In this document: piece by piece, positions 21,275-30,367 of the stretch
Layout: each line of letters starts with the position of its first letter
Numbering within the stretch: position 1 is the first letter of the stretch
DNA from: Mycobacterium sp. 852002-50816_SCH5313054-b
GTDB lineage: Bacteria > Actinomycetota > Actinomycetes > Mycobacteriales > Mycobacteriaceae
Direction: 5' to 3'
Assembly: GCF_001667185.1 (NCBI RefSeq)
Contig: NZ_LZIC01000044.1
Span: forward strand, 46,897-110,896
DNA: 64,000 bases
Translations under genes and position numbers: made by a program
Notes under the pieces: generated by a model
The model's input: only the letters and a program-made list of their open reading frames with translations
Databases searched by the model: none
What the model was told of the DNA's origin: nothing

Positions 21275-22554
21275 GCCAGCACCGCGGCCGCCAGCAGCGC
21301 GTCGTCCTCCGGCGCCACGGTGCGCAGGTCCAGCAGGCACCGGCCGGCCTCGATGCGACCGACCACCGGTGGGCTGCCGGCCCGCAACGCGGCGGCGTAC
21401 GACTCGGGCAGGCTCACGGCGGCGCTGGGCAGCTCGACGCCCGGCGCCCCGCCGCCGCCGACGGCCGCAACGCACTCCACCGCCAGTGCGCCGGGCAACC
21501 GAGCGGCAAGCGACTCGGCGCGCGCCCGCAGCCGCGCGACGTCCGCGGCCAGCGCCTGGTGCACCGGCGTCGGGGGGCCCGTCAGGGTCGCCTCCAGCGC
21601 GGCGAGGGTGAGCTTGTCGACGCGCAGGGCGCGCGCCGACGGGTGCCGGCGCAGCCGCTCGATGAGCCCGGCGTCGCCGAACAGCAGGCCGGCCTGCGGG
21701 CCGCCCAGCAGTTTGTCGCCGCTCGCGGTGACCAGGTCCGCGCCATCGGCCAGCATCGACGCCGCGTCCGGCTCGTCGGGCAGCGCGGGATGCGGGGTCA
21801 GCAACCCGGAGCCGATGTCGACCACTAGGGGTACGTCATGTTCGCCCAAGAGGCCCGCCAGCTCGCCGACGCTCACCGCCGAGGTGAACCCGGCGACGTG
21901 GAAGTTCGACGGGTGCACCTTCAGCACGAAACCGGTCTCCGGCCCGATCGCGTCGGTGTAGTCGCGCGGGCTGGTGCGGTTGGTGGTGCCGACCTCGCGC
22001 AGCCGCGATCCGGTGGCCGCCAGCAGCTCGGGGATGCGGAACCCGTCGCCGATTTCGACGAACTCGCCGCGGCTGAGCACGATCTCCTTGCCCGGCGCGA
22101 GCGTGACGGCGGCGAGCAGCAGCGCGGCGGCGTTGTTGTTGACGACGTGCACGCCCCCCGCGCCGGGCACCGCCCGGGCCAGGGCGGCCAGCGCGCCGCG
22201 ACCCCGGCGCGCGCGCCGGCCGGTCGCGAGGTCGAACTCGACGTCCGTGGTGCCCGCCGCGGCGACCACCGCGTCCACGGCGGCCCGCGACAGCGGCGCC
22301 CGGCCCAGGTTGGTGTGCACCACCACCCCGGTGGCATTGAGGACGGGCCGCAGGCTGGATGCCGTGGGCGGCAGCGCGGCGACCGCGCATTCGGCGACGC
22401 GCTCGGGCTCGATCTCGCCGGCCCGCGCCCGCTGCTGGGCGTCGGCGATCACCGCCTTCACCAGCGCGCGGCCCAACACCCGCTCGGCCTGGGCGAGGCG
22501 CGGATCGGCGAGCAGTGTGTCGGTGCCGGGCACCCGCCGGCGCGGGTCGCTCAT
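21262..22554 (-). CDS. selA: SelA, L-seryl-tRNA(Sec) selenium transferase
   Basis: 430 residues, PLP-dependent. It converts Ser-tRNA(Sec) to Sec-tRNA(Sec) with selenophosphate. The Schiff-base lysine lies in LVTASGDKLLGGPQAGLLFG; LNATGVVVHTNLGRAPLS and VVDIGSGLL are other family blocks. It starts 18 bases downstream of the mature 3' end of tRNA-Sec on the same strand, so the tRNA and both protein genes may be one transcript. Translationally coupled to selB. Confidence 0.95.
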   Translation of the reverse strand: MSDPRRRVPGTDTLLADPRLAQAERVLGRALVKAVIADAQQRARAGEIEPERVAECAVAALPPTASSLRPVLNATGVVVHTNLGRAPLSRAAVDAVVAAAGTTDVEFDLATGRRARRGRGALAALARAVPGAGGVHVVNNNAAALLLAAVTLAPGKEIVLSRGEFVEIGDGFRIPELLAATGSRLREVGTTNRTSPRDYTDAIGPETGFVLKVHPSNFHVAGFTSAVSVGELAGLLGEHDVPLVVDIGSGLLTPHPALPDEPDAASMLADGADLVTASGDKLLGGPQAGLLFGDAGLIERLRRHPSARALRVDKLTLAALEATLTGPPTPVHQALAADVARLRARAESLAARLPGALAVECVAAVGGGGAPGVELPSAAVSLPESYAAALRAGSPPVVGRIEAGRCLLDLRTVAPEDDALLAAAVLACSS

Positions 22555-22572
22555 GTCGGGCTCGAAGGAGTA

Positions 22573-22667
22573 TGGCGGAGGCGGACGGGAATCGAACCCG
22601 CCAGCGGCAGCGTCTGCCGTTCGACGGTTTTGAAGACCGCGCCGATCACCAGACCGGACACGCCTCC
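22573..22667 (-). tRNA. selC: tRNA-Sec (UCA anticodon)
   Basis: Reading the minus strand, the molecule begins GGAGGCG and ends CGCCTCC, then discriminator G (22576) and an encoded CCA (22575-22573). The anticodon loop CTTCAAA gives anticodon UCA, which reads UGA. A long variable arm (GAACGGCAGACGCTGCCG region) and T arm GCGGGTTCGATTCCCGT are present. About 95 nt with CCA, the long form expected for tRNA-Sec. It sits directly upstream of selA and 27 bases from divergent selD. Confidence 0.96.
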
Positions 22668-22694
22668 TCGGACCATGCGGACAATTATGTATCC

Positions 22695-23687
22695 GTGGCC
22701 TACCGACTGACTCAGTACGCCCACGGCGGCGGCTGCGCGTGCAAGATCCCCCCCGGGGAGCTGGAGGACGTCGTCCGCGGGTTGGGGGCGAGCGTCCCGC
22801 GCGACCCGCTCGGCGAATTGCTGGTCGGGCTGGACCACGGCGACGACGCGGCCGTGGTGCGCCTCGAAAACGGCACGGCGCTGATCGCGACGACGGACTT
22901 CTTCACCCCGGTTGTCGACGACGCCTACGACTGGGGGCGCATCGCGGCCGCCAACGCGCTGTCCGACGTGTACGCCATGGGCGGGCGACCGGTGGTGGCG
23001 GTGAACTTGCTGGGCTGGCCGCGCGACGTGCTGCCGTTCGAGCTGGCGGCCGAGACGCTGCGCGGCGGGCTGGACGTGTGCGGCCTGGCCGGCTGCCACC
23101 TCGCCGGTGGGCACAGCGTCGACGACCCCGAGCCCAAGTACGGACTGGCCGTCACCGGGGTCGCGGACCCGAACCGGTTGTTGCGCAACGACTCCGGCAA
23201 GCCCGGCATCCCGCTGTCGCTGACCAAGCCGTTGGGGATCGGTGTGCTCAACAGCAGGCACAAGGCCACCGGCGAGCGCTTCGAGCAGGCGATCGAGGCG
23301 ATGACCACGCTCAACGCCGCCGCGGCCGCCGCGGCACTGGCCGCCGGTGCCGAATGTGCCACGGACATCACCGGATTCGGTCTGCTCGGTCACCTGCACA
23401 AGCTGGCGCGGGCCAGCGGCGTCACGGCGATCGTCGACGCGACGGCCGTTCCCTACCTGGAGGGCGCGCGGGAGGCGCTGGCGGCGGGCTACGTCAGCGG
23501 CGGCACGCGGCGCAACCTCGACTGGGTGGCGCCGCACGTCGACCTGTCGGGGGTCGGCGAGGACGAGGCCCTGTTGCTCGCCGACGCGCAGACCTCGGGC
23601 GGGCTGCTGATCGCCGGCGAGATCCCGGGCGCGTCCGTCATCGGTGAGCTGGTGCCGCGCGGCGAGCACACCATTGTGGTCCGCTGA
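22695..23687 (+). CDS. selD: SelD, selenophosphate synthetase
   Basis: 330 residues from GTG 22695. It makes selenophosphate from selenide and ATP for SelA. The glycine-rich active loop HGGGCACKIPP holds Cys14 and Lys17, equivalent to Cys17 and Lys20 of the E. coli enzyme; here the catalytic residue is Cys, not Sec. LAGGHSVDDPEPKYGLAVTG and DITGFGLLGHLHKLA are conserved metal/ATP blocks. The gene is divergent from tRNA-Sec with 27 bases between, leaving room for only a very short or no leader. fdhA follows after 39 bases. Confidence 0.95.
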   Translation: MAYRLTQYAHGGGCACKIPPGELEDVVRGLGASVPRDPLGELLVGLDHGDDAAVVRLENGTALIATTDFFTPVVDDAYDWGRIAAANALSDVYAMGGRPVVAVNLLGWPRDVLPFELAAETLRGGLDVCGLAGCHLAGGHSVDDPEPKYGLAVTGVADPNRLLRNDSGKPGIPLSLTKPLGIGVLNSRHKATGERFEQAIEAMTTLNAAAAAAALAAGAECATDITGFGLLGHLHKLARASGVTAIVDATAVPYLEGAREALAAGYVSGGTRRNLDWVAPHVDLSGVGEDEALLLADAQTSGGLLIAGEIPGASVIGELVPRGEHTIVVR

Positions 23688-23696
23688 GCGAGCGGG

Positions 23697-23721
23697 GTTT
23701 CGACGCCGCGCACTAGGGTAA
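23697..23721 (+). promoter_or_regulatory. SigF-like promoter of the formate dehydrogenase operon
   Basis: GTTT (23697-23700, with a preceding G giving GGTTT), a 15-base spacer and GGGTAA (23716-23721). The mycobacterial SigF consensus I know is GGTTT-N15-17-GGGTAT/C, so only the last base differs. The fdhA ATG at 23727 is five bases later and a second in-frame ATG is at 23733, so the transcript could be leaderless from the second ATG. Confidence 0.5.
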
Positions 23722-23726
23722 AAGCC

Positions 23727-26700
23727 ATGGCTATGCGCAAGCTATTCCTGGAGTGGCCGGTCCTGCGTCAGCTGCGTTCGGCGGACAAGCTCGGCCGCGG
23801 GTCGGCGGTGACCTCGAAGCACACCCGCGCCGTCACGCCGCGCACGACGACGGCCGACCGCGTGGTGCAGAGCATCTGTCCCTATTGCGCGGTCGGTTGC
23901 GGGCAGCGCGTGTACGTCAAGGACGATCGGGTGGTCCAGATCGAGGGCGACCCAGACTCGCCGATCTCGCGAGGCCGCTTGTGCCCCAAGGGCGCTGCCA
24001 GCGAACAGCTGGTGAACTCGCCGGGCCGGCAGCTGCACGTGCTGTACCGCGCGCCGCGCGCTACCGAATGGCAGCCCCTCGAGCTGGACACCGCGATGGA
24101 CATGATCGCCGACCGCTTCGTCGAGTCCCGCCGCCACACCTGGCAGGACATCGACAAGAAGGGCAACCTGTTGCGCCGCACCATGGGCATCGCGGCGCTC
24201 GGCGGTGCGACCCTGGACAACGAAGAGAACTACCTCATCAAAAAGCTCTTCACCGCCGCGGGCGCCATCCAGATCGAGAACCAAGCTCGCATTTGACACT
24301 CCGCCACGGTTCCCGGTCTGGGAGCCTCGTTCGGGCGCGGTGGCGCCACCCAAACGCTGCAAGACATGGCCAACGCCGACTGCATCGTCATCCAGGGCTC
24401 CAACATGGCCGAGTGCCACCCGGTCGGTTTCCAGTGGGTCGAGGAGGCCCGGTCGCGCGGCGCCCGGGTGATCCACGTCGACCCGCGCTTCACCCGGACC
24501 TCGGCGGTGTCGGACAAGCACATCCCGATCCGGGCCGGCTCCGACGTGGTCCTGCTCGGCGCGCTGATCAACCACGTCCTCACCAACGACCTGTGGTTCA
24601 AGGAATATGTCGTCGCCTACACGAACGCCGCGACGCTGATCAACGAAAAGTTCAGGGACACCGAGGATCTGGGTGGCCTGTTCTCCGGGTTCGACCCCGA
24701 AACCGGGCAGTATGACACCTCGACGTGGGCGTATGACGAGCAGGGCAACGGCCAGATCGAGTCCCCGGGTGGCGGCCACACGCACGGCGCCACCGCCGCG
24801 CAGAGCGCCGCGGGTGACGAGCAGGGCAGCGGCGGTCCACCGCTTCAGCATGCGCGGGTCAAGCGCGACGAAACCCTGCAGCACCCGCGGACCGTATTCC
24901 AGATCCTCAAGCGCCACTACGCCCGCTACACCCCGGAGATGGTCACCGACGTCTGCGGCATCAGCCGCGCGGATTTCGATTACCTGGCCCGCTCCATCGT
25001 GGAGAACTCCGGACGCGAGCGCACCACCTGCTTCGCCTATGCCGTCGGGTGGACGCAGCACACCCTGGGGGCCCAATTCATCCGCACCGCAACCATTTTG
25101 CAGCTGCTGCTGGGCAACGTGGGCCGCCCGGGCGGCGGCATCATGGCGCTGCGCGGCCACGCGACCATCCAGGGTTCCACCGACATTCCGACCTTGTTCA
25201 ACCTGCTGCCCGGCTACCTCCCGATGCCCAAGGCGGGCATGCACGACACCCTGGCCGACTACCTCGACGCGGTCGGGTCGAAGAAGCAGAAGGGCTTCTG
25301 GGCCAACGCCGACGCCTACACCGTCAGCCTGCTCAAGGCGTGGTGGGGCGACGCGGCCGTCAAGGACAACGACTGGGCCTACGACTACCTGCCGCGGCTC
25401 TCGGGCCCGCACGGCACCTACCAGACCGTGATGGGCATGCTGGCCGACGAGGTGGAGGGTTACTTCCTGCTCGGCCAGAACCCCGCGGTCGGTTCGGCGC
25501 ACGGCCGCTTGCAGCGCCTCGGCATGTCCCACCTCAAGTGGCTGGTGGTCCGCGACCTCAACCTCATCGAGTCGGCCACCTGGTGGAAGGACGGGCCGGA
25601 GATCGCGTCGGGCGAACTGCAAACCGAGGAGATCGAGACCGAGGTGTTCTTCCTGCCGGCGGCCAGCCACGTGGAGAAGGCGGGCTCCTTCACCCAGACC
25701 CAGCGGCTGGTGCAGTGGCGGCACAAGGCCGTCGAGCCGCCGGGCCACTGCCAGAGCGAACTGCAGTTCTTTCACGAGCTCGGCAAGCGGATCCGGCAGC
25801 GGCTGGCCGGCTCCACCGACGGGCGTGACCGGCCGCTGCTGGACCTGACGTGGGACTACCCCACCGACGAGCACGGCGAGCCGGACGGGGAAGCCGTGCT
25901 GGCCGAGATCAACGGATATCAGGTCGGCGAACGCGAGCCGCTTTCGTCCTACACCGAGCTGCGCACCGACGGGTCGACAGCCGCCGGATGCTGGATCTAC
26001 ACCGGGGTGTACGCGAACGCCACCAACCAGGCCGCGCGCCGCGTCCCACACGGCGGTGAGTCGCCGAGCCAGCAGGAGTGGGGCTGGGCGTGGCCGGCCG
26101 ACCGGCGGATCCTCTACAACCGTGCCTCCGCCGACCCGGACGGCAAGCCCTGGAGCGAGCGCAAGCGGTACGTCTGGTGGGACTCGGACCGGCAACGCTG
26201 GGTCGGATACGACGTGCCCGACTTCGTGGCCGACCGGGCGCCGGGCAGCCGGCCCGATCCCGACCTCGGCGGCCCCGACGCCCTGGCCGGCGACGACCCG
26301 TTCATCATGCAGGCCGATGGCAAGGGTTGGCTGTTCGCGCCGAAGGGCGTGGTCGACGGGCCGCTGCCCACGCACTACGAACCGCAAGAATCACCCGTCG
26401 CGAACCCGCTGTATCGCCAACAGCGCAACCCGGCACGAATCATCTTCCCGCGCAAGGATAATCTGAGCGCCCCCAGCGCCGGGGAGCCCGGGGCCGATGT
26501 CTATCCGTACGTGTTCACCACCTACCGGCTCACCGAGCATCACACCGCCGGCGGGATGAGCCGGTGGCTGCCCTACCTGTCGGAGCTGCAACCGGAGATG
26601 TTCTGCGAGGTGTCCCCGGAGCTGGCCGCCGAGCGCGGCCTCGAGCCCTACGGGTGGGCCACCATCGTCTCGCCCCGCGCGGCGATCGAAGCCCGGGTGC

Positions 26701-27050
26701 TGGTCACCAAACGCGTTGCGCCGCTGGTCATCAACGGCCACACGGTGCATCAGATCGGGTTGCCCTACCACTGGGGCGTGGGCAGTGACGCGGTGGTCAG
26801 CGGCGACGCGGCCAACGACCTGCTCGGCGTGACGCTGGACCCCAACGTCCAGATCCAGGAGTCCAAGGCCGGGTCGTGCGACATCCGCCCGGGGCGCCGG
26901 CCGCGGGGCGCGGAACTGCTGCGCCTGATCGCCGAATACCAATCCCGCGCCGGCGCCACCACCGAAACCGGGAACGCACGAGTCAGCGACGGCGTAGGGG
27001 AAGGGGGAACCGATGGGTCAGCTGAGCGGGCCGACCGACCCGACGAGTGA
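23727..27050 (+). CDS. fdhA: Formate dehydrogenase catalytic subunit, selenocysteine-containing
   Basis: Molybdopterin oxidoreductase that oxidises formate to CO2. The frame contains an in-frame TGA at 24294-24296 (Sec190): residues before it read GAIQIENQARI and after it HSATVPGLGASFGRGG, the exact context of Sec in known formate dehydrogenases (QARI-U-HS). Reading through gives 1107 residues. The N-terminal [4Fe-4S] ligands are C51, C54, C58 and C86 (CPYCAVGC, CPKG). The molybdopterin core and the C-terminal dinucleotide-binding domain follow. It overlaps fdhB by 38 bases. No twin-arginine motif is evident at the N-terminus. Automatic annotation would probably split this gene at the TGA. 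Confidence 0.95.
24308..24326 (+). promoter_or_regulatory. SECIS hairpin for Sec insertion
   Basis: GGTTCCC (24308-24314), loop GGTCT (24315-24319), GGGAGCC (24320-24326): a 7-bp stem with one G-U pair and a GGUCU apical loop. It begins 11 bases after the UGA. The E. coli fdhF SECIS has the same GGUCU loop at a similar distance. The hairpin is inside the coding sequence and is read as VPGLGA. Confidence 0.9.
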
Positions 27051-27984
27051 CGCCGGTTGGTCAGAGCCCAAGCCGCGCAAGGGATTCTTCACCGACACCT
27101 CGATCTGCATCGGCTGCAAGGCGTGCGAGGTGGCGTGCAAGGAATGGAACCGCAACCCGCAGGACGGCGAGCTCGAACTGCTGGGCTCCTCCTACGACAA
27201 CACCGGCTCGCTGGGCGCGAGCACGTGGCGGCATGTTGCCTTCATCGAGCAGGGCCGCGACCGCATCCAGGAGGCGCGCGAATCCGGGCGTGCCCTCATC
27301 GAGTTGGGGATGCCCCCGATCCCCGGGGCCGCGCGGCGCCCGGACATCACGCCCCCGGGCACCCCGGAGTTCCGCTGGCTGATGTCGTCGGACGTGTGCA
27401 AGCACTGCACGCACGCCGGCTGCCTCGACGTCTGCCCGACGGGGGCATTGTTCCGCACCGAGTTCGGCACCGTCGTCGTGCAGGATGACGTCTGCAACGG
27501 CTGCGGCACCTGCGTGGCCGGGTGCCCGTTCGGTGTGGTCGAGCGCCGCAACGACGGCACCTACACCACGCCGGCGCAACGGCCCGGCCGCCCGGCCGAG
27601 CAGCCCGTCAGCGGAGTGGCCCAGAAGTGCACCCTCTGCTACGACCGCCTGGTCGAGGACCAGATACCGGCGTGCGCCAAGACGTGCCCCACGACCTCGA
27701 TCAAGTTCGGCGAACTCGACGACCTGGTGGTCACGGCCCGCGAACGGGTCGCCCAGCTGCACGCGCAGGGGCTCACCGAGGCACGGCTCTACGGCGCCAA
27801 CGAGCACGACGGCGTCGGCGGCACCGGGTCGATCTTTTTGCTGCTCGACGAACCGGAGGTCTACGGCCTGCCGCCCGATCCGCGGGTGTGCACGGCGGAC
27901 CTGATGACCATGTTCAAGCGCGCCGGCGTGGCCGCGGCCGGCATGGTCGGTGCGGCCGTCTGGGCTTTCTGGAGGGGCCGGTGA
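27013..27984 (+). CDS. fdhB: Formate dehydrogenase iron-sulfur subunit
   Basis: 323 residues with four cysteine clusters: CIGCKACEVACKEWN near residue 32, CKHCTHAGCLDVCPTGA near 131, CNGCGTCVAGCPFG near 162 and CTLCYDRL...CAKTCPT near 205-225, the FdhB/HybA-type ferredoxin pattern that passes electrons from FdhA to the membrane. A final hydrophobic segment (about 302-320) may anchor it. ATG 27013 has GGGGGAA upstream and lies inside the end of fdhA. Its stop overlaps the GTG of the next gene. Confidence 0.93.
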   Translation: MGQLSGPTDPTSDAGWSEPKPRKGFFTDTSICIGCKACEVACKEWNRNPQDGELELLGSSYDNTGSLGASTWRHVAFIEQGRDRIQEARESGRALIELGMPPIPGAARRPDITPPGTPEFRWLMSSDVCKHCTHAGCLDVCPTGALFRTEFGTVVVQDDVCNGCGTCVAGCPFGVVERRNDGTYTTPAQRPGRPAEQPVSGVAQKCTLCYDRLVEDQIPACAKTCPTTSIKFGELDDLVVTARERVAQLHAQGLTEARLYGANEHDGVGGTGSIFLLLDEPEVYGLPPDPRVCTADLMTMFKRAGVAAAGMVGAAVWAFWRGR

Positions 27985-29066
27985 GCACTTCGGAGTTCGA
28001 CAGCTTCCGTCCGCCGGAGCCCGAGGGCGGCAAGCGCCGCAAGGGTCGGCGCGCGAGCCGTCGGGGTGGCGGGGACGGTTCCCGCGAGATGCCCATGGTC
28101 CCCGACGCCGAGTTCACCTCCTATTACGGACGGCCGGTGGTCAAGCCCGCGCCCTGGGGACACGAGGTGGCGGCGTATCTGTTCCTGGGCGGGGTCGCCG
28201 GTGGGTCCGGTCTGCTGGCGGCCGGTGCCCAGCTCACCGGGCGAAACACACTGCGGCGCAACACAAGGCTGTCCGCTCTGATCGCGGTGATGGTGGGCGC
28301 CGCCGCGCTGGTCAAGGATCTGGGCCGGCCCGAGCGGTTCGTCTACATGCTGCGCACGGTCAAACTGACCTCGCCGATGAGCATCGGTTCGTGGATTCTC
28401 AGCCTCTTCAGTGCCGGCATCGGGATTGCGGCGGTCGCCGAGGTCGACCGGATGACCGGCGAGCGAATCCCGTTGGGGCCATTGCGGCCCGTGCTGCGCG
28501 CCGTGGAGGGACCAGCGGGATTGGAGGCCGCCGTGTTCGCGGCACCGCTGGCGGTCTACACCGCGGTGCTGCTCACCGACACCGCGACCCCGACCTGGAA
28601 CGCCGCTTACAAAGACCTGCCGTTCGTGTTCGTCAGTTCGGCGAGCCTGGCCGCATCGGGGCTGGCGATGATCACCACCCCGGTTTCCGAGGCCGGCCCC
28701 GCCCGCACGCTGGCCGTCATCGGTGCGATCGGTGACCTGATCTCCGCCCGGTTCACCGAGTACCGGATGGACCCGGTGACCAGGGAACCGCTGCACCGGG
28801 GGCGGCCCGGCCGGCTGCTGTCGTGGAGCGAACGGCTCGCCGCCGCAGGCGGTTTGGGCGCCCTGCTCGGCGGGCGACACCGCGGTGTCGCCGCCGTGTC
28901 CGGCCTGACGTTGCTGGCGGCGTCGGCGATGCTGAGGTTCGGTTTCTTCGAGGCGGGCCTGGAGTCGGCCCGCGACCCCCGCTACACGATCGAGCCGCAG
29001 AAGCGCAGGCTGGCGGCCCGCCGGGCGGCCGGGGTCAGCGGGGACTCCATTACCACCGCGGACTGA
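27981..29066 (+). CDS. NrfD-type membrane subunit of formate dehydrogenase
   Basis: 361 residues from GTG 27981 (GTGA overlap). A basic N-terminus with KRRKGRRASRR precedes YYGRPVVKPAPWGHEVAAYL, then several hydrophobic helices with GGVAGGSGLLAAGAQL and LVKDLGRPERFVYMLR, typical of NrfD/PsrC quinone-site subunits. It would receive electrons from FdhB and reduce menaquinone, replacing a cytochrome b subunit. Last gene of the operon; a long palindrome follows. No fdhD or fdhE homologue is nearby. Confidence 0.9.
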   Translation: MSTSEFDSFRPPEPEGGKRRKGRRASRRGGGDGSREMPMVPDAEFTSYYGRPVVKPAPWGHEVAAYLFLGGVAGGSGLLAAGAQLTGRNTLRRNTRLSALIAVMVGAAALVKDLGRPERFVYMLRTVKLTSPMSIGSWILSLFSAGIGIAAVAEVDRMTGERIPLGPLRPVLRAVEGPAGLEAAVFAAPLAVYTAVLLTDTATPTWNAAYKDLPFVFVSSASLAASGLAMITTPVSEAGPARTLAVIGAIGDLISARFTEYRMDPVTREPLHRGRPGRLLSWSERLAAAGGLGALLGGRHRGVAAVSGLTLLAASAMLRFGFFEAGLESARDPRYTIEPQKRRLAARRAAGVSGDSITTAD

Positions 29067-29087
29067 TCCAACTCCACCCTGGAATCG

Positions 29088-29149
29088 CCGCGAGCGTAAC
29101 CACACTGCGATTTTTGGTCGTATTTCTCGCACTGCGGTTACGCTCGCGG
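29088..29149. repeat. 62-bp palindromic intergenic repeat
   Basis: CCGCGAGCGTAACC (29088-29101) pairs perfectly with GGTTACGCTCGCGG (29136-29149); the pairing extends nine more bases with two mismatches, leaving a T-rich loop. It follows the formate dehydrogenase operon and may end its transcript. Its CCGCGAGCG termini and length match the element at 10356-10419, suggesting a dispersed repeat family. Confidence 0.7.
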
Positions 29150-29168
29150 GTTAAGCCGCCCTCGCGCG

Positions 29169-29193
29169 GTTTGCGCCCCGTGGACCGGGGTAC
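29169..29193 (+). promoter_or_regulatory. SigF-like promoter, F420-type oxidoreductase gene
   Basis: GTTT (29169-29172, GGTTT with the preceding base), 15-base spacer, GGGTAC (29188-29193). This matches the GGTTT-N15-17-GGGTAY consensus completely. The ATG lies nine bases further, so the mRNA would start at or a few bases before it (near leaderless), and no Shine-Dalgarno sequence is visible. Confidence 0.6.
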
Positions 29194-29202
29194 GTATAGG
29201 GC

Positions 29203-30189
29203 ATGACGAATTTTGGCTACACTCTGATGACTGAGCAGAGTGGACCCAAAGACCTTGTGCGCCACGCTGTCTCGGCGGAAGAGCGCGGCTTCGACTTCGA
29301 GGTCTGCAGCGACCACTTCTCGCCCTGGCTGACGTCGCAGGGGCATGCGCCCAACGCCTGGGCGGTGCTGGGTGCGGTGGCGCACGCCACCGAGCGGGTC
29401 GACCTGTACACCTACGTGACCTGCCCGACGATGCGATATCACCCCGCGATCGTCGCCCAGCAGGCCGCCACCGTGCAGATCCTGTCCGACGGCCGGTTCA
29501 CCCTCGGCCTGGGCAGCGGGGAGAACCTCAATGAACACGTGGTCGGCAGGGGTTGGCCGACCGTCGAGCGCCGGCAGGACATGCTGCGGGAAGCCATCAA
29601 GATCATCCGCGAGCTGTTCGGCGGCCAGCTGGTGAACTGGCGCGGCGAGTACTTCCAGGTGGATTCGGCTCGGCTGTGGGACGTGCCGGACGTTCCGGTC
29701 GCCATCGGGGTGGCGATGTCCGGGGCGAAGGGCGTCGACAAGTTCGCCAAGCTGGCCGAACACCTGATCGCCGTGGAGCCCGACGGGGAACTCGTCCGCG
29801 AGTGGCACGCCGCTCGCCAGGCCGCGAACCTCGCCGGAGGCGGGCGGGTGGTCGGCCAGATTCCGGTGTCCTGGGATCCCGACCGCGATGCCGCCGTCAA
29901 GCGCGCGCACGACCAGTTCCGCTGGTTCGGCGGCGGCTGGAAGGTCAACGCCGACCTGCCCACCCCGGCGGGTTTCGCGGGCGCGACTCAATTCGTGCGG
30001 CCCGAGGACGTCGCCGATTCCATCCCGTGCGGCCCCGACTTGGACGCGATCGTCGACGCCGTCCGGCCGTACTGGGAGGCGGGGTTCACCGACATCGCGC
30101 TCGTCCAGATCGGGGGCGAGACGCAGGACCTTTTCCTCGCCGAAGCCGCGCAGCCTTTGCTCGATGCGCTACGCGACGCGTCCGGTTGA
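29203..30189 (+). CDS. LLM-class F420-dependent oxidoreductase (G6PDH-like family)
   Basis: 328 residues, TIM-barrel luciferase-like monooxygenase family. MTNFGYTLMTEQSGPKDLV, CSDHFSPWLTSQGHAPNAW, the TYVTCPTMRYHPAIVAQQAA strand and LGLGSGENLNEHVVGRGWP are hallmarks of the subgroup that includes F420-dependent glucose-6-phosphate and hydroxymycolate dehydrogenases. It probably transfers hydride between coenzyme F420 and an organic substrate; the substrate cannot be deduced. Monocistronic, preceded by a consensus SigF-like promoter. Confidence 0.87.
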   Translation: MTNFGYTLMTEQSGPKDLVRHAVSAEERGFDFEVCSDHFSPWLTSQGHAPNAWAVLGAVAHATERVDLYTYVTCPTMRYHPAIVAQQAATVQILSDGRFTLGLGSGENLNEHVVGRGWPTVERRQDMLREAIKIIRELFGGQLVNWRGEYFQVDSARLWDVPDVPVAIGVAMSGAKGVDKFAKLAEHLIAVEPDGELVREWHAARQAANLAGGGRVVGQIPVSWDPDRDAAVKRAHDQFRWFGGGWKVNADLPTPAGFAGATQFVRPEDVADSIPCGPDLDAIVDAVRPYWEAGFTDIALVQIGGETQDLFLAEAAQPLLDALRDASG

Positions 30190-30195
30190 TGACAA

Positions 30196-30220
30196 GTTTG
30201 GGCCGTTCCTGCAGGGGTAT
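30196..30220 (+). promoter_or_regulatory. SigF-like promoter of the SRPBCC-alcohol dehydrogenase operon
   Basis: GTTT (30196-30199), 15-base spacer, GGGTAT (30215-30220), an exact match to the -10 consensus. The first gene starts at 30368, leaving an untranslated leader of about 140 bases. No other feature is seen in the 178-base gap. Confidence 0.55.
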
Positions 30221-30367
30221 CCGACTGCCATCGTGGGCATCGGGCTACCACCGGCAGTTTGACGTACCAACAGAGTCTTAGGGCCCGGACGGGCGGATGG
30301 CCTGCAAATGCGCTGCACAGCAGCCGTCTTGAGCCAGCCCGTGTTCGGCGCGGCAAGGGAGTCGACG

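Noticed and set aside
24294..24296. TGA read as a nonsense mutation splitting fdhA
   Set aside because: Sec context, SECIS hairpin and adjacent selA/selB/selD/tRNA-Sec show recoding rather than a pseudogene.
23742..26387. 881-codon open frame antisense to fdhA
   Set aside because: Shadow frame; the sense strand carries a complete molybdopterin enzyme with metal motifs.
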